Positions 1 to 11,352 of a stretch of DNA of 64,000 bases are shown one piece after another; within the stretch, counting starts at the first letter, position 1, and every line of letters begins with the position of its first letter. The notes beneath the pieces were generated by a model that worked only from the letters and a program-made list of their open reading frames with translations, was not told the origin of the DNA and ran no database searches. Origin of the DNA: Bacteroidota bacterium. Lineage in GTDB: Bacteria; Bacteroidota; Bacteroidia; AKYH767-A; OLB10. The DNA is taken from the NCBI GenBank assembly GCA_016714005.1, contig JADJOA010000005.1:124001-188000 (forward strand), given 5' to 3'. The translations under genes and the position numbers were made by a program.

Positions 1-1044
1 ATTGGTTCGTTCGCTGTGCCCAACCTGGTGGCTGTAGTCTTCTGATTTTTCTATCAACCCATCGTCCTCTAATTTTTTAATGGCAGCTTTGCGCGCGGCA
101 AACCTGTCCATGCCCACAAACATAACACCCGATTCTGATATAGTTCCGTCTTCGTTTATGGTATCAATTACAGGAAGCGAATGGCGTAAACCAATTTCAT
201 AGTCAACAATATCGTGTGCAGGGGTAACCTTTAAGCAGCCTGTTCCAAATTCTTTATCAATGGCATCATCAAAAATGATGGGCACTTCCCTGTTTACAAG
301 TGGCACAATTACTTTTTTACCGGCTAAAAGTTTGTATCGCTCATCATCTGGGTGCACAGCCACAGCCACATCGCCCATAATGGTTTCGGGACGCACTGTG
401 GCAACGGTTAAGTAGCCATCACCATCAACAATTTTATATTTTACATAAACCAGTTTGCTGCTAAGTTGCTTAAAGTAAACTTCCTCATCACTTACAGCAG
501 TTTTTGCAACCGGATCCCAGTTTACCATGCGTAAGCCACGGTATATGTAGCCTTTGTTGTATAAATCAATGAAAACATTTATTACGTCTTCGTAATAATT
601 TTCGTCCATGGTAAAGCGTGTGCGCTCCCAATCGCAGCTAGCACCTAATTTTTTTAACTGATCGAGTATAATACCTCCATACTTTTCTTTCCACTCCCAG
701 GCATATTTCAAAAACTCCTCGCGTGTTAAATCTGATTTTTTAATGCCTTTTTCTCTCAGCATTTGCACCACCTTAGCTTCTGTGGCAATAGATGCATGAT
801 CGGTACCCGGAACCCAGCAGGCATTTTTGCCGAGCATGCGCGCACGCCTTATCAACACATCCTGTAAAGTATTGTTAAGCATGTGCCCCATGTGCAACAC
901 ACCTGTTACGTTTGGCGGTGGTATTACTATGGTGTATGGCTCGCGCTGATCGGGCACCGAGCGGAAAAAATTATTTTCCATCCAGTACTTATACCATTTG
1001 CTTTCGGTTTCTTTAGGACTGTATGTTTTTGAAATTTCAGACAT
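1..1044 (-). CDS. valS: Valine--tRNA ligase, N-terminal part (cut by window edge)
   Basis: The minus-strand frame is open from an ATG at 1044 to the window edge, giving the first 348 residues of a class I aminoacyl-tRNA synthetase that charges tRNA-Val in the cytoplasm. Visible signatures are PPPNVTGVLHMGHM (the HIGH-type ATP site), WVPGTDHASIATE, and an editing (CP1) region with TVRPETIMGD and TPAHD. The N-terminus, starting MSEISKTYSPKETE, is typical of bacterial ValRS. The KMSKS half and C-terminal coiled coil lie outside the window. No frameshift is seen here. Confidence 0.97.
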   Translation of the reverse strand, partial: MSEISKTYSPKETESKWYKYWMENNFFRSVPDQREPYTIVIPPPNVTGVLHMGHMLNNTLQDVLIRRARMLGKNACWVPGTDHASIATEAKVVQMLREKGIKKSDLTREEFLKYAWEWKEKYGGIILDQLKKLGASCDWERTRFTMDENYYEDVINVFIDLYNKGYIYRGLRMVNWDPVAKTAVSDEEVYFKQLSSKLVYVKYKIVDGDGYLTVATVRPETIMGDVAVAVHPDDERYKLLAGKKVIVPLVNREVPIIFDDAIDKEFGTGCLKVTPAHDIVDYEIGLRHSLPVIDTINEDGTISESGVMFVGMDRFAARKAAIKKLEDDGLIEKSEDYSHQVGHSERTN

Positions 1045-1167
1045 AAAATATTACTAACTCAATTGATTGGCGAAAATAGTTTTTTTAGGGGGAAGTGGTG
1101 AGTATACAAGCAATATATAAAGTATAAATTAAGAGATTAAGGAGTAGTTAGAAATAAGATACATTGG

Positions 1168-1566
1168 TCAGAGAAAGAAAATGTATTTCTCTATATATAA
1201 AATTACTATGGCTAAGAGAAGGGAGAACAAAAACATAACAAACCAAAACCCTATTTTTTTATTATTCTCAACTAAATCTGTGTGTTCTTTTTCTAAAACT
1301 ACCATCATTTCCGGACTTAAAAAGTTAGGAACGTAAATAGGCAATGAATACCAAATAATTTCTTTCAATGAAAGCTGATACAAACGTAATCCTAATACAA
1401 AAGAAATGTAGGACATCTCGTGCTTAAATTTGTCAGGGTGCATTTTTTTTAAGAGCCTAAAATGTAAAAGAGCTCTTCTATGCAACCGATTCCCGAGCAT
1501 TATCATTACAATCAAGTACCCAAGTAAGAAAAGGATTTTAGGTAGGTATAACAATTCCTTATCCAT
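1168..1566 (-). CDS. Small two-helix membrane protein, function unknown
   Basis: This 132-residue protein has a hydrophobic helix at residues 10-25 (FLLGYLIVMIMLGN) and another at 107-128 (FWFVMFLFSLLLAIVILYI). A basic linker between them is rich in His, Arg and Lys. I do not recognise a family. It sits 24 bp downstream of the T9SS cargo gene on the same strand, so it may be co-transcribed, but no functional link is visible. Confidence 0.6.
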   Translation of the reverse strand: MDKELLYLPKILFLLGYLIVMIMLGNRLHRRALLHFRLLKKMHPDKFKHEMSYISFVLGLRLYQLSLKEIIWYSLPIYVPNFLSPEMMVVLEKEHTDLVENNKKIGFWFVMFLFSLLLAIVILYIEKYIFFL

Positions 1567-1589
1567 TAAGATTCATTCGCAGAGATGTC

Positions 1590-4500
1590 TTAAAGGCTCT
1601 TTACAAATCTTTTTACAACGGTATTGTCAACAGATTTTAATTGCAAGGTATAAATACCTTCTGCCAGATTGCCAATAAAAATATTTTTACGCATTAATCC
1701 GTTAGGTGCAACCATTTCAGTTTGCATAACCAATTGACCTAAATTGTTAAATACCTGTAGCGAAAACCTGGAAGCAGCATCTGTAAAAATTTCAATATCC
1801 AAATGCTCCGTGGCAGGGTTTGGGAAAACATTAAAAGCAAAAGCATGCTGGTTGTTTTTATTGCAGCTAACAGAAATTTCTTTAAACACGGTTACCTCTC
1901 CATTAAAATCTTCCTGCATAAGTTTGTAATATGTTTTATTGCCATCAAATGCATCATCGGTGTAGGAGTACTTACTGTTAGTGTTTGTAGTTCCTTTTCC
2001 TTCTATGCTGGCTATTACATTATAGTTTATACCGTCAGTGCTTTTTAAAACATAAAACAATTTATTGTTGTTTTCTGATGCTGTTTCCCACTGTATAATA
2101 GCTTTTTTATTAAAGCACTCACCGGTAAAAGAAAGCAATTCAACCGGGAGCGGATTTGATTGAGGTGCAAAAGAAAATACCTCAGTTACAAATGTGTTCC
2201 ATGTTGGTTTAACCACATTACCCAGGTTAGGGCTTGCAGCAGCATTTACGTTTACAGGTCCCATCTCAAACCACTGCACAGGAGGAGGGTTAACACCCCA
2301 TTGTGTGAGTTTTGTTAATGGCCAGCTTGCTATGGCATCCTGCACATCATCGGCATAAATAGCAATATCGGCTCCCGATGTGCCGTTTGTGCGGCTTATG
2401 CGTTGATACCAGTTAACGTTTATGTTGCCAAGTGTTGCTTGTTTGTTGAAACGGTTAAAGCCATCAGGAGTAGGGTCGTTGTTTACAAAACGTACGCCAA
2501 AGGTATGAGCAGTTGCAGATAAGGGTTTAAGTGTAACGGGGCGGTAACGTGCCGGAGGAATACTTGAACCAACATGGTAAGCATACGTGCCGGTAGAGTT
2601 GGTGTTGCGCACAAGTTTTCCGTTGGAAGTGCTGCTCACAAAACCCTGAACAGGGGTTGAAACAAATCCTCCAGTGCGTGTTAAGGATGCAACAGCCGGG
2701 TTAATGATGTGCATGTCGTTTGCCTGTGTGGCAAGTTCCCTGTCATTCAAATTAAGTATTCCGTCAACCTGCGCATTTATGGTTTGTGTTTTTACCCCAC
2801 TACCTGTTAAACTCAAAGTATTAAAGTAAGTTGGTATAGTTCCGGTTATTTGCTGTGCCGCGCCAAAAAATTCAACGGTACCTGCAAGTGCAGGAATAAA
2901 TCCGTTAGATACCGAACTGTTTGTCCAGTCGCCCTGCAACCTTAGCGTGCCGTTGTTTGAAAACACACCAATGTTGGAACCATTGTCGCGATTGATAATG
3001 CCACCTTCTACATGAACAACCACACCTGCCTGAATGGTAATATCTGAGCCATCATTTACAATAAGTCCTGTGCCAGCGGCAGGGCAGGTGACAACATTAA
3101 TATAGTTTGGTTTTGTGTTTGTGTTGTTACCGAAACCATTGGTTGCTGTTAATGCTACCTGATAAACACCGGCTGTGGCATAATTTATTACAGGATTTTG
3201 CACTGCACTTGCAGCAGGTGTACCTCCTGTGAAAGTCCAGGCCCATGAAGTAGGTGATTGTGTTGAAAGGTCAACGAAAGTTACATTCTGTCCTTCGCAA
3301 ACTGTTGTAGGGAAACCCGCAAAATCGGCTGTGGGTGCAGAGCAAACGTTTACTGTAATATATCCCGGCCTTACTAATGAGCCCGATCCGCTTGAATTAG
3401 TTGCAATAAGTGTTACGTTATAAACTCCTGGAGTATTATAGACTACAGATGGGTTTTGTGCAATGGAGGTTGCAGGTGTGCCACCCGGGAAACTCCACTG
3501 CCACGATGTGGGGGATTGAGTAGAGGCATCGGTAAAGTTTACAGTGCCTCCCGCACAAAGTGTAGTTGGTGTTCCGGTAAAACCTGGCTGTTGGGGGTGG
3601 GGCGCAGTTGTTGATGGTGATATAATTTGTTTTTGTAATGGTGTTGTTACCATAAGCATTGGTAGCGGTAAGCGTAACACTATACACACCCGGCACGGGA
3701 TAATTAATTATAGGATTTTGAGTAGTGGTTGAACCCGGTACACCACCCGGAAAAGTCCAGTTCCAGGAAGTAGGGGAGTTGGTGGATAAATCGGTAAACT
3801 GAATATTGGCACCAGCGCATACATTATTAGGCAGTGCAGAAAAATCGGCAACAGGAGGCGGGCAGTTATTTACAGTGATGTAATTTGTTTTTGTTTCAAC
3901 ATCGCTGCCACTTGCATTGCTTACGGTTAGTGAAACAGTATAGGTTCCGGGTGCGGCATAGTTTACCGGGGGTGGGTTTTGCCCTACAAATGCAGCGGGG
4001 ACGCCACCCGTAAATGTCCAGTTCCATGATGTGGGTGTGTTAATGCTTGCATCGGTAAACGTTACTGTTAAACTGTTGCAGCCTGTTAGCGGTGTTCCGC
4101 TAAAGTTTGCGATAGGTGCATTTATTGCACAGTTGCCTGCCGTTAAGGCTACCATTGCCGTTGGTCCGCATGAGTTGTTTACAACACTACGGATCATAAT
4201 ATCATTACCTCCGGCAGTTTCGCTTACAGGAGTTAAAGTTCTTCTATCGGTATTAGGTCCAACGGCATAATTCATTACCGTTACCGGAGTAATAGTATGG
4301 CCTAACTGGTGGCTATGTCCTAACTCATGCAAACAAACACTTTCAAAATCATACAATCCACCGGCTGTGGGTGCGGGTCCGTAGTTCCAGTTAATACCGC
4401 CAGTACCATTGGTACGGAATTTTAAATCATTTTCGGTAACATACCAAACACCTGCAGCACAAGCGCTGTAATAAGAGTATGAAATGCCCAGCACTCCGGC

Positions 4501-5639
4501 AGGTAAAGCGCATGAACCGTCAAAAGAAACAATGTTTGTTCCGTCTAATGCCTGACATGCAAGAGCGGTTGTACCTGCCCTGTTAAAGTTTACAAAAGTT
4601 CCGCAGCGCCAGGTTTGTAATGCGCGTTCCCAGGCGGCTACAGCAGGAGCGTTTCCGTTGAATGTGGTATTATATGCCCACGTGTAACCATTGGTTCCGT
4701 TATCATTTACCAAATCGGGCTGATAGTAAATGCCTCCTGAGTTTACATTTGTTTCATTATAGTTAACAGTAATTGAAATGGCAGATGTTGTTACCTCCCC
4801 CAAATTATTTGTTACCCTTATTAAGCCGCTGCCGCCTTGTGTAGGAACCCAAACCTGTATTTGTGTATTGTTCCAGCTTACAATATGATTAGCCGGTGTA
4901 GAAATATAACCAGCGCCACCATTGTTTGCATCAGGGAATTGAACATTGCTGGTTCCGTTTACATAGCTTGCTCCAAAATTATTCCCGGTAATAGTTATGG
5001 TTGAAAATGTTCCTGCAGTAGTTGTAGTAGGTGCAATAGCAGCAATTACTGGTGGCACCAACATGTGAAATGCAATTTGAGGAGAAGGAATGTAAGGGTT
5101 ATTTCAATAAAGTTGTATTGAGTAATTGAAATAATTGCATTGTACAATTCTTCCTTAGAGTTATAGGAGAAGTAAGGGCTTGTTACACTTCCATCTTTTA
5201 AATAATTAAAAATACTTTGTGCCGAAGCAAATGCTTCAAACTGTAAACCACTATTTATAGTTGAACCATTAAAACGCAAAGCAGATTGTTTTAAAAAGAA
5301 AATTCCGCTTTCTAAATTTTCAATATTTGATGATGGCTCCACAACAACTTTAGTATTTAAATATTCACCACCTTCTGTAATTAATTCTATCTGCACATTG
5401 GTTAGGTTACCTTTAAATACTTTATGAACATTTAATACGGTAGATGTATAAACCATATCCTGCTGTGCATTCATATACGTTTGGCGGTATGCCACGCTTG
5501 CTTCAATTACAATATCAGCATCAGTAACCCGCTGCTGCATTGTTACCGGATACAACATACATTGCGAAAATGATGTTGCTTTAAAAAACAAAGTAAGCAA
5601 CAACGAAAAACCAAAGAAATAAAATATCCTTTTTTTCAT
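1590..5639 (-). CDS. Large T9SS-secreted metzincin-like protease with IPT and PKD domains (two frameshifts)
   Basis: One gene of about 1,350 codons is split into three frames. It starts with signal peptide MKKRIFYFFGFSLLLTLFF. An IPT/TIG-like domain follows (ITGNNFGAS). Next comes a zinc protease domain with HELGHSHQLGH (HExxHxxGxxH) and a likely Met-turn VTVMNY. At least four PKD repeats (FTDASxxxPTSWxWTF) follow, then a region with parallel-beta character. The C-terminal type A sorting domain reads FNVFPNPATE...GIYTLQLKS...KRFVKSL. The frame breaks lie near 5098 (NFIEI then NPYIPSP) and near 3595 (NCAPPP, in a C-rich run). Sequence quality on both sides is equally good, so these are probably read errors. 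The predicted product is an extracellular protease anchored or released by T9SS. Confidence 0.85.
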
Positions 5640-5665
5640 GCTTTTAGCAATTGAATATGTTGCAA

Positions 5666-7133
5666 TTACTTGTTAGTTTCAGATTTTTCCATGGCAACGT
5701 TTCCTTTTTCAGGTAGTTTGTAATCGTACACTACATTATCAGAAGGCCATCTGAAAATTTCAGCAGGGTTGGGATTGTTTTTTGCTCTTGCTTTAGGAGG
5801 ATCAATTTTAGAAGCGGCAGGACCTGGAGCCTGTCTGAATCTTCCTTCGCCAAAATTTGTTTTTTGGTTTAACCACAAGGTGATAATCAACGGTACCACT
5901 ATTGGTACCTCCGTTTAATTCAACCAGATCAAATCCTGTAGCAGTTCGGTTTGTTACTGCCACTCCGTTAAAGTTTAACATATCTACCGGAGTTGCAAAA
6001 ACACGAATAGGATGGTCGTTGGTAACAAAAATAATGTCAGCAAGAATGGGATCAAGATCCACATGTGCACGCCCGTTAACTAACTGAACTGTTCCATAAT
6101 CTTCGTACCAGTACTCAGGAGACTCGGGGCAGGTTAAAGTTATACGTCCATGATTTTCGGTAGGAATAATTTCACTTACTGCACCTGAACCTGTAATTTT
6201 TCTGTTTAATCCTGAATTGGCAACATAAGCAAATGCATTATTGACTGCCGCATAAGTATTGGCTTCAAAATATCCACCCGAATTTAGATTGGAAAGCGTA
6301 TTGCAAAACGTTTGACCTATTACACCAAAGGCATCCTGACTTTGACTATTGGCAACACCCTGCACCCCTACGCTAAAGGCTCCGTTTCCTGCTATAGCGC
6401 CTCTGTTCATGTAACCTCTTACAGCACTTTGAAAAACAGCGCCACTAGTAAAATTAGTTGTAACGTTTAATTGACTGTATAAACCGGGTGGATTGGCTGT
6501 TGCACTTGCATTATCTGTTCCAAAATATCCCGAAATCCAGGCATTGGAATAAGCAATGTTTGCAGCATAAGTTGCTGGGCTGCGGGTTACGGCAATAAAG
6601 GATGGATTGGCACTTGCCGCAGCTTCTTCCGAAAACATAACGGCACCCGGTGTTGTACCAAATGATCCTAAAGAAATGCTTCCTGTGTATCCAAGAAAGC
6701 CCGAACCAAAACCACTAAGCGAACCTCTTATGGCAACGCCCGATAAAACCTCGGCATGTATTTTTGCTAATGGTATGGTAGTACCTACACCCAGATTTCC
6801 GGCCCCAGTCAATCTCATTCTTTCTGTGTTGGTAGTTCTGAATACTAAATCTGTAGGATCGGTAGTTCCTAAAAAGTGAAGTGCCGGATTTGTTCCCGTA
6901 TTTCCTGTTGTAAGCCATGCCGGAGAGTTTAATCCGGTAGCAATAGTTAGTGTGCCTGTTGGGTCGGCAAGCACAGCACGCCAACCAACACCTGCAAGTG
7001 TTGCTGAGAGAATGTTGCCAATTACGTCAAGCTTTTGGGCAGGAGTAGATGTTCCAATCCCTACATTTTGTGCGCTAAGTTTTGCGTTTGATAAAACTAA
7101 CAGAACTGATAATGTAAACAGGAGTCTTTTCAT
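5666..7133 (-). CDS. Tail-fibre/adhesin-like secreted protein (one frameshift)
   Basis: The signal peptide MKRLLFTLSVLLVLSNAKLS is followed by NVGIGTSTPAQKLDV. This N-terminal motif is shared by many Bacteroidota secreted proteins resembling phage tail-fibre or trimeric autotransporter stalks. Glycine-rich NLGVGTT repeats follow. The last 70 residues (FGEGRFRQAPGPAA...PLEKGN-like) are in another frame, with the break near 5868, giving about 489 residues. There is no T9SS sorting domain. The C-terminal part, with HPIRVFATP and DYHLVVKPK, fits the usual domain that ends this family. Its role is probably at the cell surface; no enzymatic motif is seen. Confidence 0.75.
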
Positions 7134-7255
7134 TATAGTATATTTTTAACGGTTGGTTATGCTAATTCTATTTTGTACATCAAGGCATAATACATGATGG
7201 CTACCAAAAGTATATAATTAATTTGGTAAAAAGAACAATAGTTAAGGCGAAATGT

Positions 7256-8417
7256 TTAAAAAGTGTAACCAATGCCGGTTTCCAAAAAATCTGCCTGACC
7301 CAGGTTTGTCTTAATATATACCCCTGCATATAGCTGGTTTTTGGGTGTAAACACAGCATCTTTTAAGTAATACTGAATGCCTATACGTGCTGTAAAAAGA
7401 GGTTTTAGCTTTGATTTAACGTATGTAAAATTTTCTCTTCTGTTTAATTCGCTGTAAAACGGGTTATGGATATAAACACCACCATTTGTAAACAAACTAA
7501 AATGCCCTAACAAAAACTCATGCCCTGTTATAAAAAGAAAGGCTGTTGAATTGGTAAACTTTTCTTCCTCGTAAAACTGCTGGCTTAATATATAATCGTT
7601 AACACCAGTATTGTAATAAGCTTCCAAACCCTGCATGTATTTTATTTACAGGTGTAAGTAATTTATTGGCAGTAAGCGCTACAAGGTATATAGGGTAGGT
7701 GGGTCCGTTAACCGGTCCGGTACTGCCGCCTTGCTCGTTGTGTCCAATAGAAATTCTAACAGAAGGCCTTATTCCTTTATAAAAAGGAAGTGAGTCCTGC
7801 CCTGTAAACTTCATGATTAAAGGATTGATGTGGTAGCGCACACCCACGCCAATAGCGGGAAGGTTAATACCCACGTTAGGTAATTTAAAATGCGAATTGC
7901 TGGCATGTAATACCGTTGCTTCAATATTGCCTGACCACCTGTAACTCAAATAATAACGCAACTGGAAAGAAGCTGCGGCAAGAAAAGTTAATTTGGAACC
8001 CACTGCTATGTTAAGCGGGTTATTTATTTCGTGGTAGGGGTTATTGAAATAAGCTATGCCTAACGAAGGAGATTCAAGCAGGTAAAGTTTGTCAGTGAGC
8101 TTTTGTTCAAATGATAACTCGTATAGCAAGCCTGAAATATTTCCAAGCACTTTTTTATTGCCTAAAGAGCCGAACAGCAGTTTGAAAGAAGCATCGGGGA
8201 AAAAATAATAACGATGCCAGTATTTGGTACCGTTTAATTTGTTTCCAATACGCAGCGATGAAAAAAAAGCCAAATCCCTATCGGGAAATGCAGGATAGTT
8301 TTTTACAATTTTTCCGGTGAGAAAACCAATTTCGGTATATGCCGGACTTTTTAAAGATTGACCAAAAACATTTACGGTTAGCGCTAAAGCAAGTATTAAA
8401 AAGCCTGCACGGTGCAT
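7256..8417 (-). CDS. Acyloxyacyl hydrolase / PagL-like lipid A deacylase (one frameshift)
   Basis: The N-terminus carries a signal peptide (LILALALTVNVFG). The body is an outer-membrane beta-barrel with alternating polar and hydrophobic strands, ending in aromatic Phe (GIGYTF), typical of BAM-inserted proteins. HASNSHFKLPNVGINLPAIG matches the catalytic His-Ser region of the PagL/acyloxyacyl-hydrolase family, which removes an acyl chain from lipid A. The frame breaks near 7620 (HAGFGS then LEAYYNTG); joined, the protein is about 386 residues. It lies 6 bp downstream of tpiA on the same strand. Confidence 0.75.
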
Positions 8418-8423
8418 AAATAT

Positions 8424-9189
8424 TTATTGCATTGCTTTTATAATATTTACAAAACTGCGCGATTTAAGCGATGCACCTCCTATTAATCCTCCATCCACAT
8501 CGGGCAATGCAAAAAGCTGTGCAGCGTTGCCTTCGTTGCAACTGCCTCCATATAGTATGCTGGTGCTTTGGGCTACTTCATGGTTGTATTTTTCTTTTAT
8601 GAGGTTGCGTATGTAAGCGTGCATTTCCTGCGCCTGATCAGGTGAGGCGGTAAGCCCTGTGCCAATTGCCCACACAGGTTCGTAAGCAATAATGATGTTT
8701 TTGAATTCTTCAGCTTTTAAATTAAAAACTCCTTTTTGCAATTGCTCATTAACTACATTAAAATACGTATTGCTTTCTCTTTCTTCTTTCTTTTCGCCTA
8801 TGCAAAATATCACCTGTAAATTATTTTCAAGAGCCGGTTTACTTTCCCGGCAAGCACATCATCTGTTTCGTTAAAGTAGCTTCTGCGTTCGCTATGTCCT
8901 ATAATTACATACTGCGCTCCGGCAGATTTATCATGCCTGCCGAAACTTCACCGGTATAAGCACCACTGTTTTGGTAAGCGCAGTTTTTGTGCAGCTACCC
9001 CAATGCTATCGTTTGCCTCGCATAGCTGCACAACATAACTAAGGTGAACAAAAGGAGGAGAGTATAACCAGGGCGTTGTTGCGGACCTCATCTTTTAAAA
9101 TACTGTTAATTTCTGTAGCAAGTAAGCCGGCTTCGCTGCGTGTGCAGTTCATTTTCCAGTTGCCGGCAATTATTTTTTTTACGGGGCAT
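8424..9189 (-). CDS. tpiA: Triosephosphate isomerase (several frameshifts)
   Basis: This glycolytic enzyme interconverts dihydroxyacetone phosphate and glyceraldehyde-3-phosphate. Pieces in different frames together give AGNWKMN (N-terminal catalytic Asn and Lys), IGHSERR (catalytic His), YEPVWAIGTG (catalytic Glu), YGGSCNEGNA and DGGLIGGASLK (phosphate loop). At least three indels are needed, at about 9175 (an A8 run just after the start), 8920-9040 and 8825. I place the start at ATG 9189, which gives MPRKK followed by IIAGNWKMN after correcting the A-run. Joined, the gene is of normal TIM length (about 252 residues). A broken core glycolytic gene is strong evidence for sequencing error. Confidence 0.9.
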
Positions 9190-9509
9190 ATATTAATGTT
9201 TGGGGTAAAGATAATAGATTGAAGTTTTGGGTTTTTATTTTGTGTTGCGTTAAAAAACTCACTCAAGAGGAAAAGCGCGTGTGCATGCAGCTCAAAAAAC
9301 AACGGCTGCTAACCAAAGAAGCAGTGTTTTCAATAATTTTAATGCTAAGCCGCCTTATAGAAAGCAATAGAACCCCAAAAAATTATTTGCTGCTGCCATG
9401 CCCGGTAAAATATTTCAGCGCTAAAAAATTTAGACGTTTTTTATGGGGGTTGTGTTACGGTTACTTAGTGTTATGCGCAGTTTTTCTGTGTCCACGAATG
9501 TATGCCGTT
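9190..9509. other. Intergenic stretch between tpiA and the accessory block
   Basis: There is no supported gene in about 320 bp. An imperfect inverted repeat is present: AACCCC plus an A-rich run near 9371, against a T-rich run plus GGGGGTT near 9437-9450. GTGTTATGCG follows at about 9468. This resembles in layout the palindromes at 11189, 15128 and 21963, but the opposite core motif is not clear. I treat it only as a possible degenerate member. Confidence 0.35.
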
Positions 9510-11138
9510 TCAATCCTTCACTAACTTTCCTTTCTTGCAGGCACTACTCCCGCATCTCACTTCGTAAATATATATTCCTTTTTCCAATTGCTCCGTGTTT
9601 AAAGAAACAGAATTTGTAAACTTCTGTTGCAATAATTTTCTTGAGGTGATGTCGTAAAAAATCACTTCTGATGGCTCATTACTCTTGCTTTTTATTTCTA
9701 TTTGCTCATTAAAAGGATTAGGAAAAATATTTATTGCCATATCGTAATCATAGTTTTGTAAACCCAAAGCAACACCACCTGATTTAGCTACAAACACATC
9801 ATAAGCACCCATTGGATACAAAGTAGTAAGCCCGAAGGAAATTGAATCGCTTTGATAGCTTCCGGTAATAAAAATATCACCATTTAAATCAAGACATATT
9901 GCATTACTAAAATCATTGTTGTTTCCGCCCTCTGCAAACGCCCACATTACATTTCCGTTTGCATCATACTTAACTAAAAACAATTGTGGGTTATTTGACA
10001 AACTAAGAGTTATTGAGCCAAACGAAACAGAACTGGAAGCATAAAAACCAGTTACATAAACATTTCCAAATACATCTGTGCATATTCCGTGTCCTTCTTC
10101 TTGCTGTCCTCCAACAGAGGATTTCGCCCAAAGAAAATTTCCTGATGAATCCATTTTAGCAACAAACACATCATATCCACCGCTGTTGTTTAATACAATG
10201 TTTCCAAAACTTATTGATGTAACATAAAAAAATCCTGTAATAAAAACATTCCCATTTAGGTCCGTAGCAATGCCATTGCAAGCATCTTGATAAGGACATC
10301 CTGCTGAACGTGCCCACTGCTCATTTCCAAATGTATCATACTTGGCAATAAAAATATCAATACTGGAACCAACACTCTGCAAAGTATCAGTACCAAAAAC
10401 AATGTCAGAACCGAACATACCCGTCATGTAAATATTACCTGCAAGGTCAGTTGTAATTGCTGTCCCTAATTCGTGTCCGATTACAGCATATGATTTTGCC
10501 CATAACGAATTACCTGACGAATCATACTTCGCGATAAAAATGTCACCACCAATTGTATCAGCGTGGTGAAGAATAGTTGAATCAAATACAAGAGAGTCGC
10601 TAATAAAATAACCTGTTACCAAGACATTGCCATTAACATCAGTGCAGACACTATTTGCACGGTCTATTCTTTGTCCACCAACGCCACGAGCCCAAATTGC
10701 ATTCCCTTGTGAATCAAACTTGGCTAAGAATAAATCATAGTATCCGTTATTGTGCAGTGTAATTGAATCAAAAATGATAGAATCATTAGCGAATAATCCA
10801 GTGACATAAACATTACCATAGGCATCAGTAGCAATTCCTTTTCCTTCAGAATAACTACTTATAGGGGACTTAGCCCAAAGAATAGCTCCTGTTGAATCAT
10901 ACTTTGCAATAAATGCATTCCAGGTTCCGGAATTAATCAAAGTAATTGAATCAAAAGTTATTGAAGGGCTTGAAAAAAAACCTGTTACATAAACATTTCC
11001 TGAATTATCTGAACAGATGCTGTTCCCTTTTTCAAAGTTGTTTCCATTACCAGAATGTGCCCATTCCCAAACAGGCGTTTGCGCATTACAGATTCTGCAA
11101 ACGAAAAGCATAATGATTAAGCAGATTTGTTTGTTCAT
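9510..11138 (-). CDS. SBBP beta-propeller repeat protein with T9SS sorting domain
   Basis: This intact 542-residue secreted protein has signal peptide MNKQICLIIMLFVCRICNAQ. About eight repeats of roughly 53 residues follow, with the pattern GNVYVTGFF...ITFDS...FIAKYDSSGNxLWAKS, which is the SBBP (beta-propeller) repeat. The C-terminal sorting domain reads INIFPNPFNE...GIYIYEVRC...KGKLVKD. The product should be exported through T9SS and displayed or released outside the cell. It is a paralogue of the gene at 26590-28238. It is the first gene of the accessory block, and its start lies 50 bp from palindromic element A. Confidence 0.88.
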   Translation of the reverse strand: MNKQICLIIMLFVCRICNAQTPVWEWAHSGNGNNFEKGNSICSDNSGNVYVTGFFSSPSITFDSITLINSGTWNAFIAKYDSTGAILWAKSPISSYSEGKGIATDAYGNVYVTGLFANDSIIFDSITLHNNGYYDLFLAKFDSQGNAIWARGVGGQRIDRANSVCTDVNGNVLVTGYFISDSLVFDSTILHHADTIGGDIFIAKYDSSGNSLWAKSYAVIGHELGTAITTDLAGNIYMTGMFGSDIVFGTDTLQSVGSSIDIFIAKYDTFGNEQWARSAGCPYQDACNGIATDLNGNVFITGFFYVTSISFGNIVLNNSGGYDVFVAKMDSSGNFLWAKSSVGGQQEEGHGICTDVFGNVYVTGFYASSSVSFGSITLSLSNNPQLFLVKYDANGNVMWAFAEGGNNNDFSNAICLDLNGDIFITGSYQSDSISFGLTTLYPMGAYDVFVAKSGGVALGLQNYDYDMAINIFPNPFNEQIEIKSKSNEPSEVIFYDITSRKLLQQKFTNSVSLNTEQLEKGIYIYEVRCGSSACKKGKLVKD

Positions 11139-11188
11139 GCTTTCTGTTTGATGTTAGCAGTTACGTTTGTTCGGAGCGTTAAAATTGA

Positions 11189-11338
11189 GCATAACCAAGA
11201 AGGGCATAACGATGTTTTTAAAATGGGGATTAAAAGGACTACTGGTTGTATTGCGACACTGCTTGTTAGAAGCACACATGTTTGTATTACGTTTAAAAAC
11301 CCCATTTTAAAATTTCGTTTTACGCTGCATGTTATCGG
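11189..11338. repeat. Palindromic element A (attC-like)
   Basis: About 150 bp begins GCATAACC and ends GTTATCGG. The arms TTTTAAAATGGGG (11216-11228) and CCCCATTTTAAAA (11300-11312) are exact complements. The loop carries CACTGCTTGTTAGAAGCACA at about 11257-11276 and then TGTTTGTATTAC, a motif also present in element B and, diverged, in element C. The stop codon of the downstream-coordinate cyclase gene (11353) lies 14 bp from the GTTATCGG end. This is the placement expected for an integron attC site at the 3' end of a cassette. No integrase gene is in the window. Confidence 0.6.
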
Positions 11339-11352
11339 ATGTGCTACGCAAG

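Noticed and set aside
1430..2048. Several short plus-strand frames opposite the PKD cargo gene
   Set aside because: They are antisense shadows of a clear coding gene, without domains or starts.
3430..5100. Programmed ribosomal frameshifting in the protease/PKD gene
   Set aside because: The breaks are not at slippery heptamers with downstream structure, and similar breaks occur in dozens of unrelated genes.
9340..9480. Inverted repeat as a further attC-like element
   Set aside because: The arms partly pair and GTGTTATGCG is present, but the opposite core and loop motif are missing, so it is kept only as a possible degenerate member.
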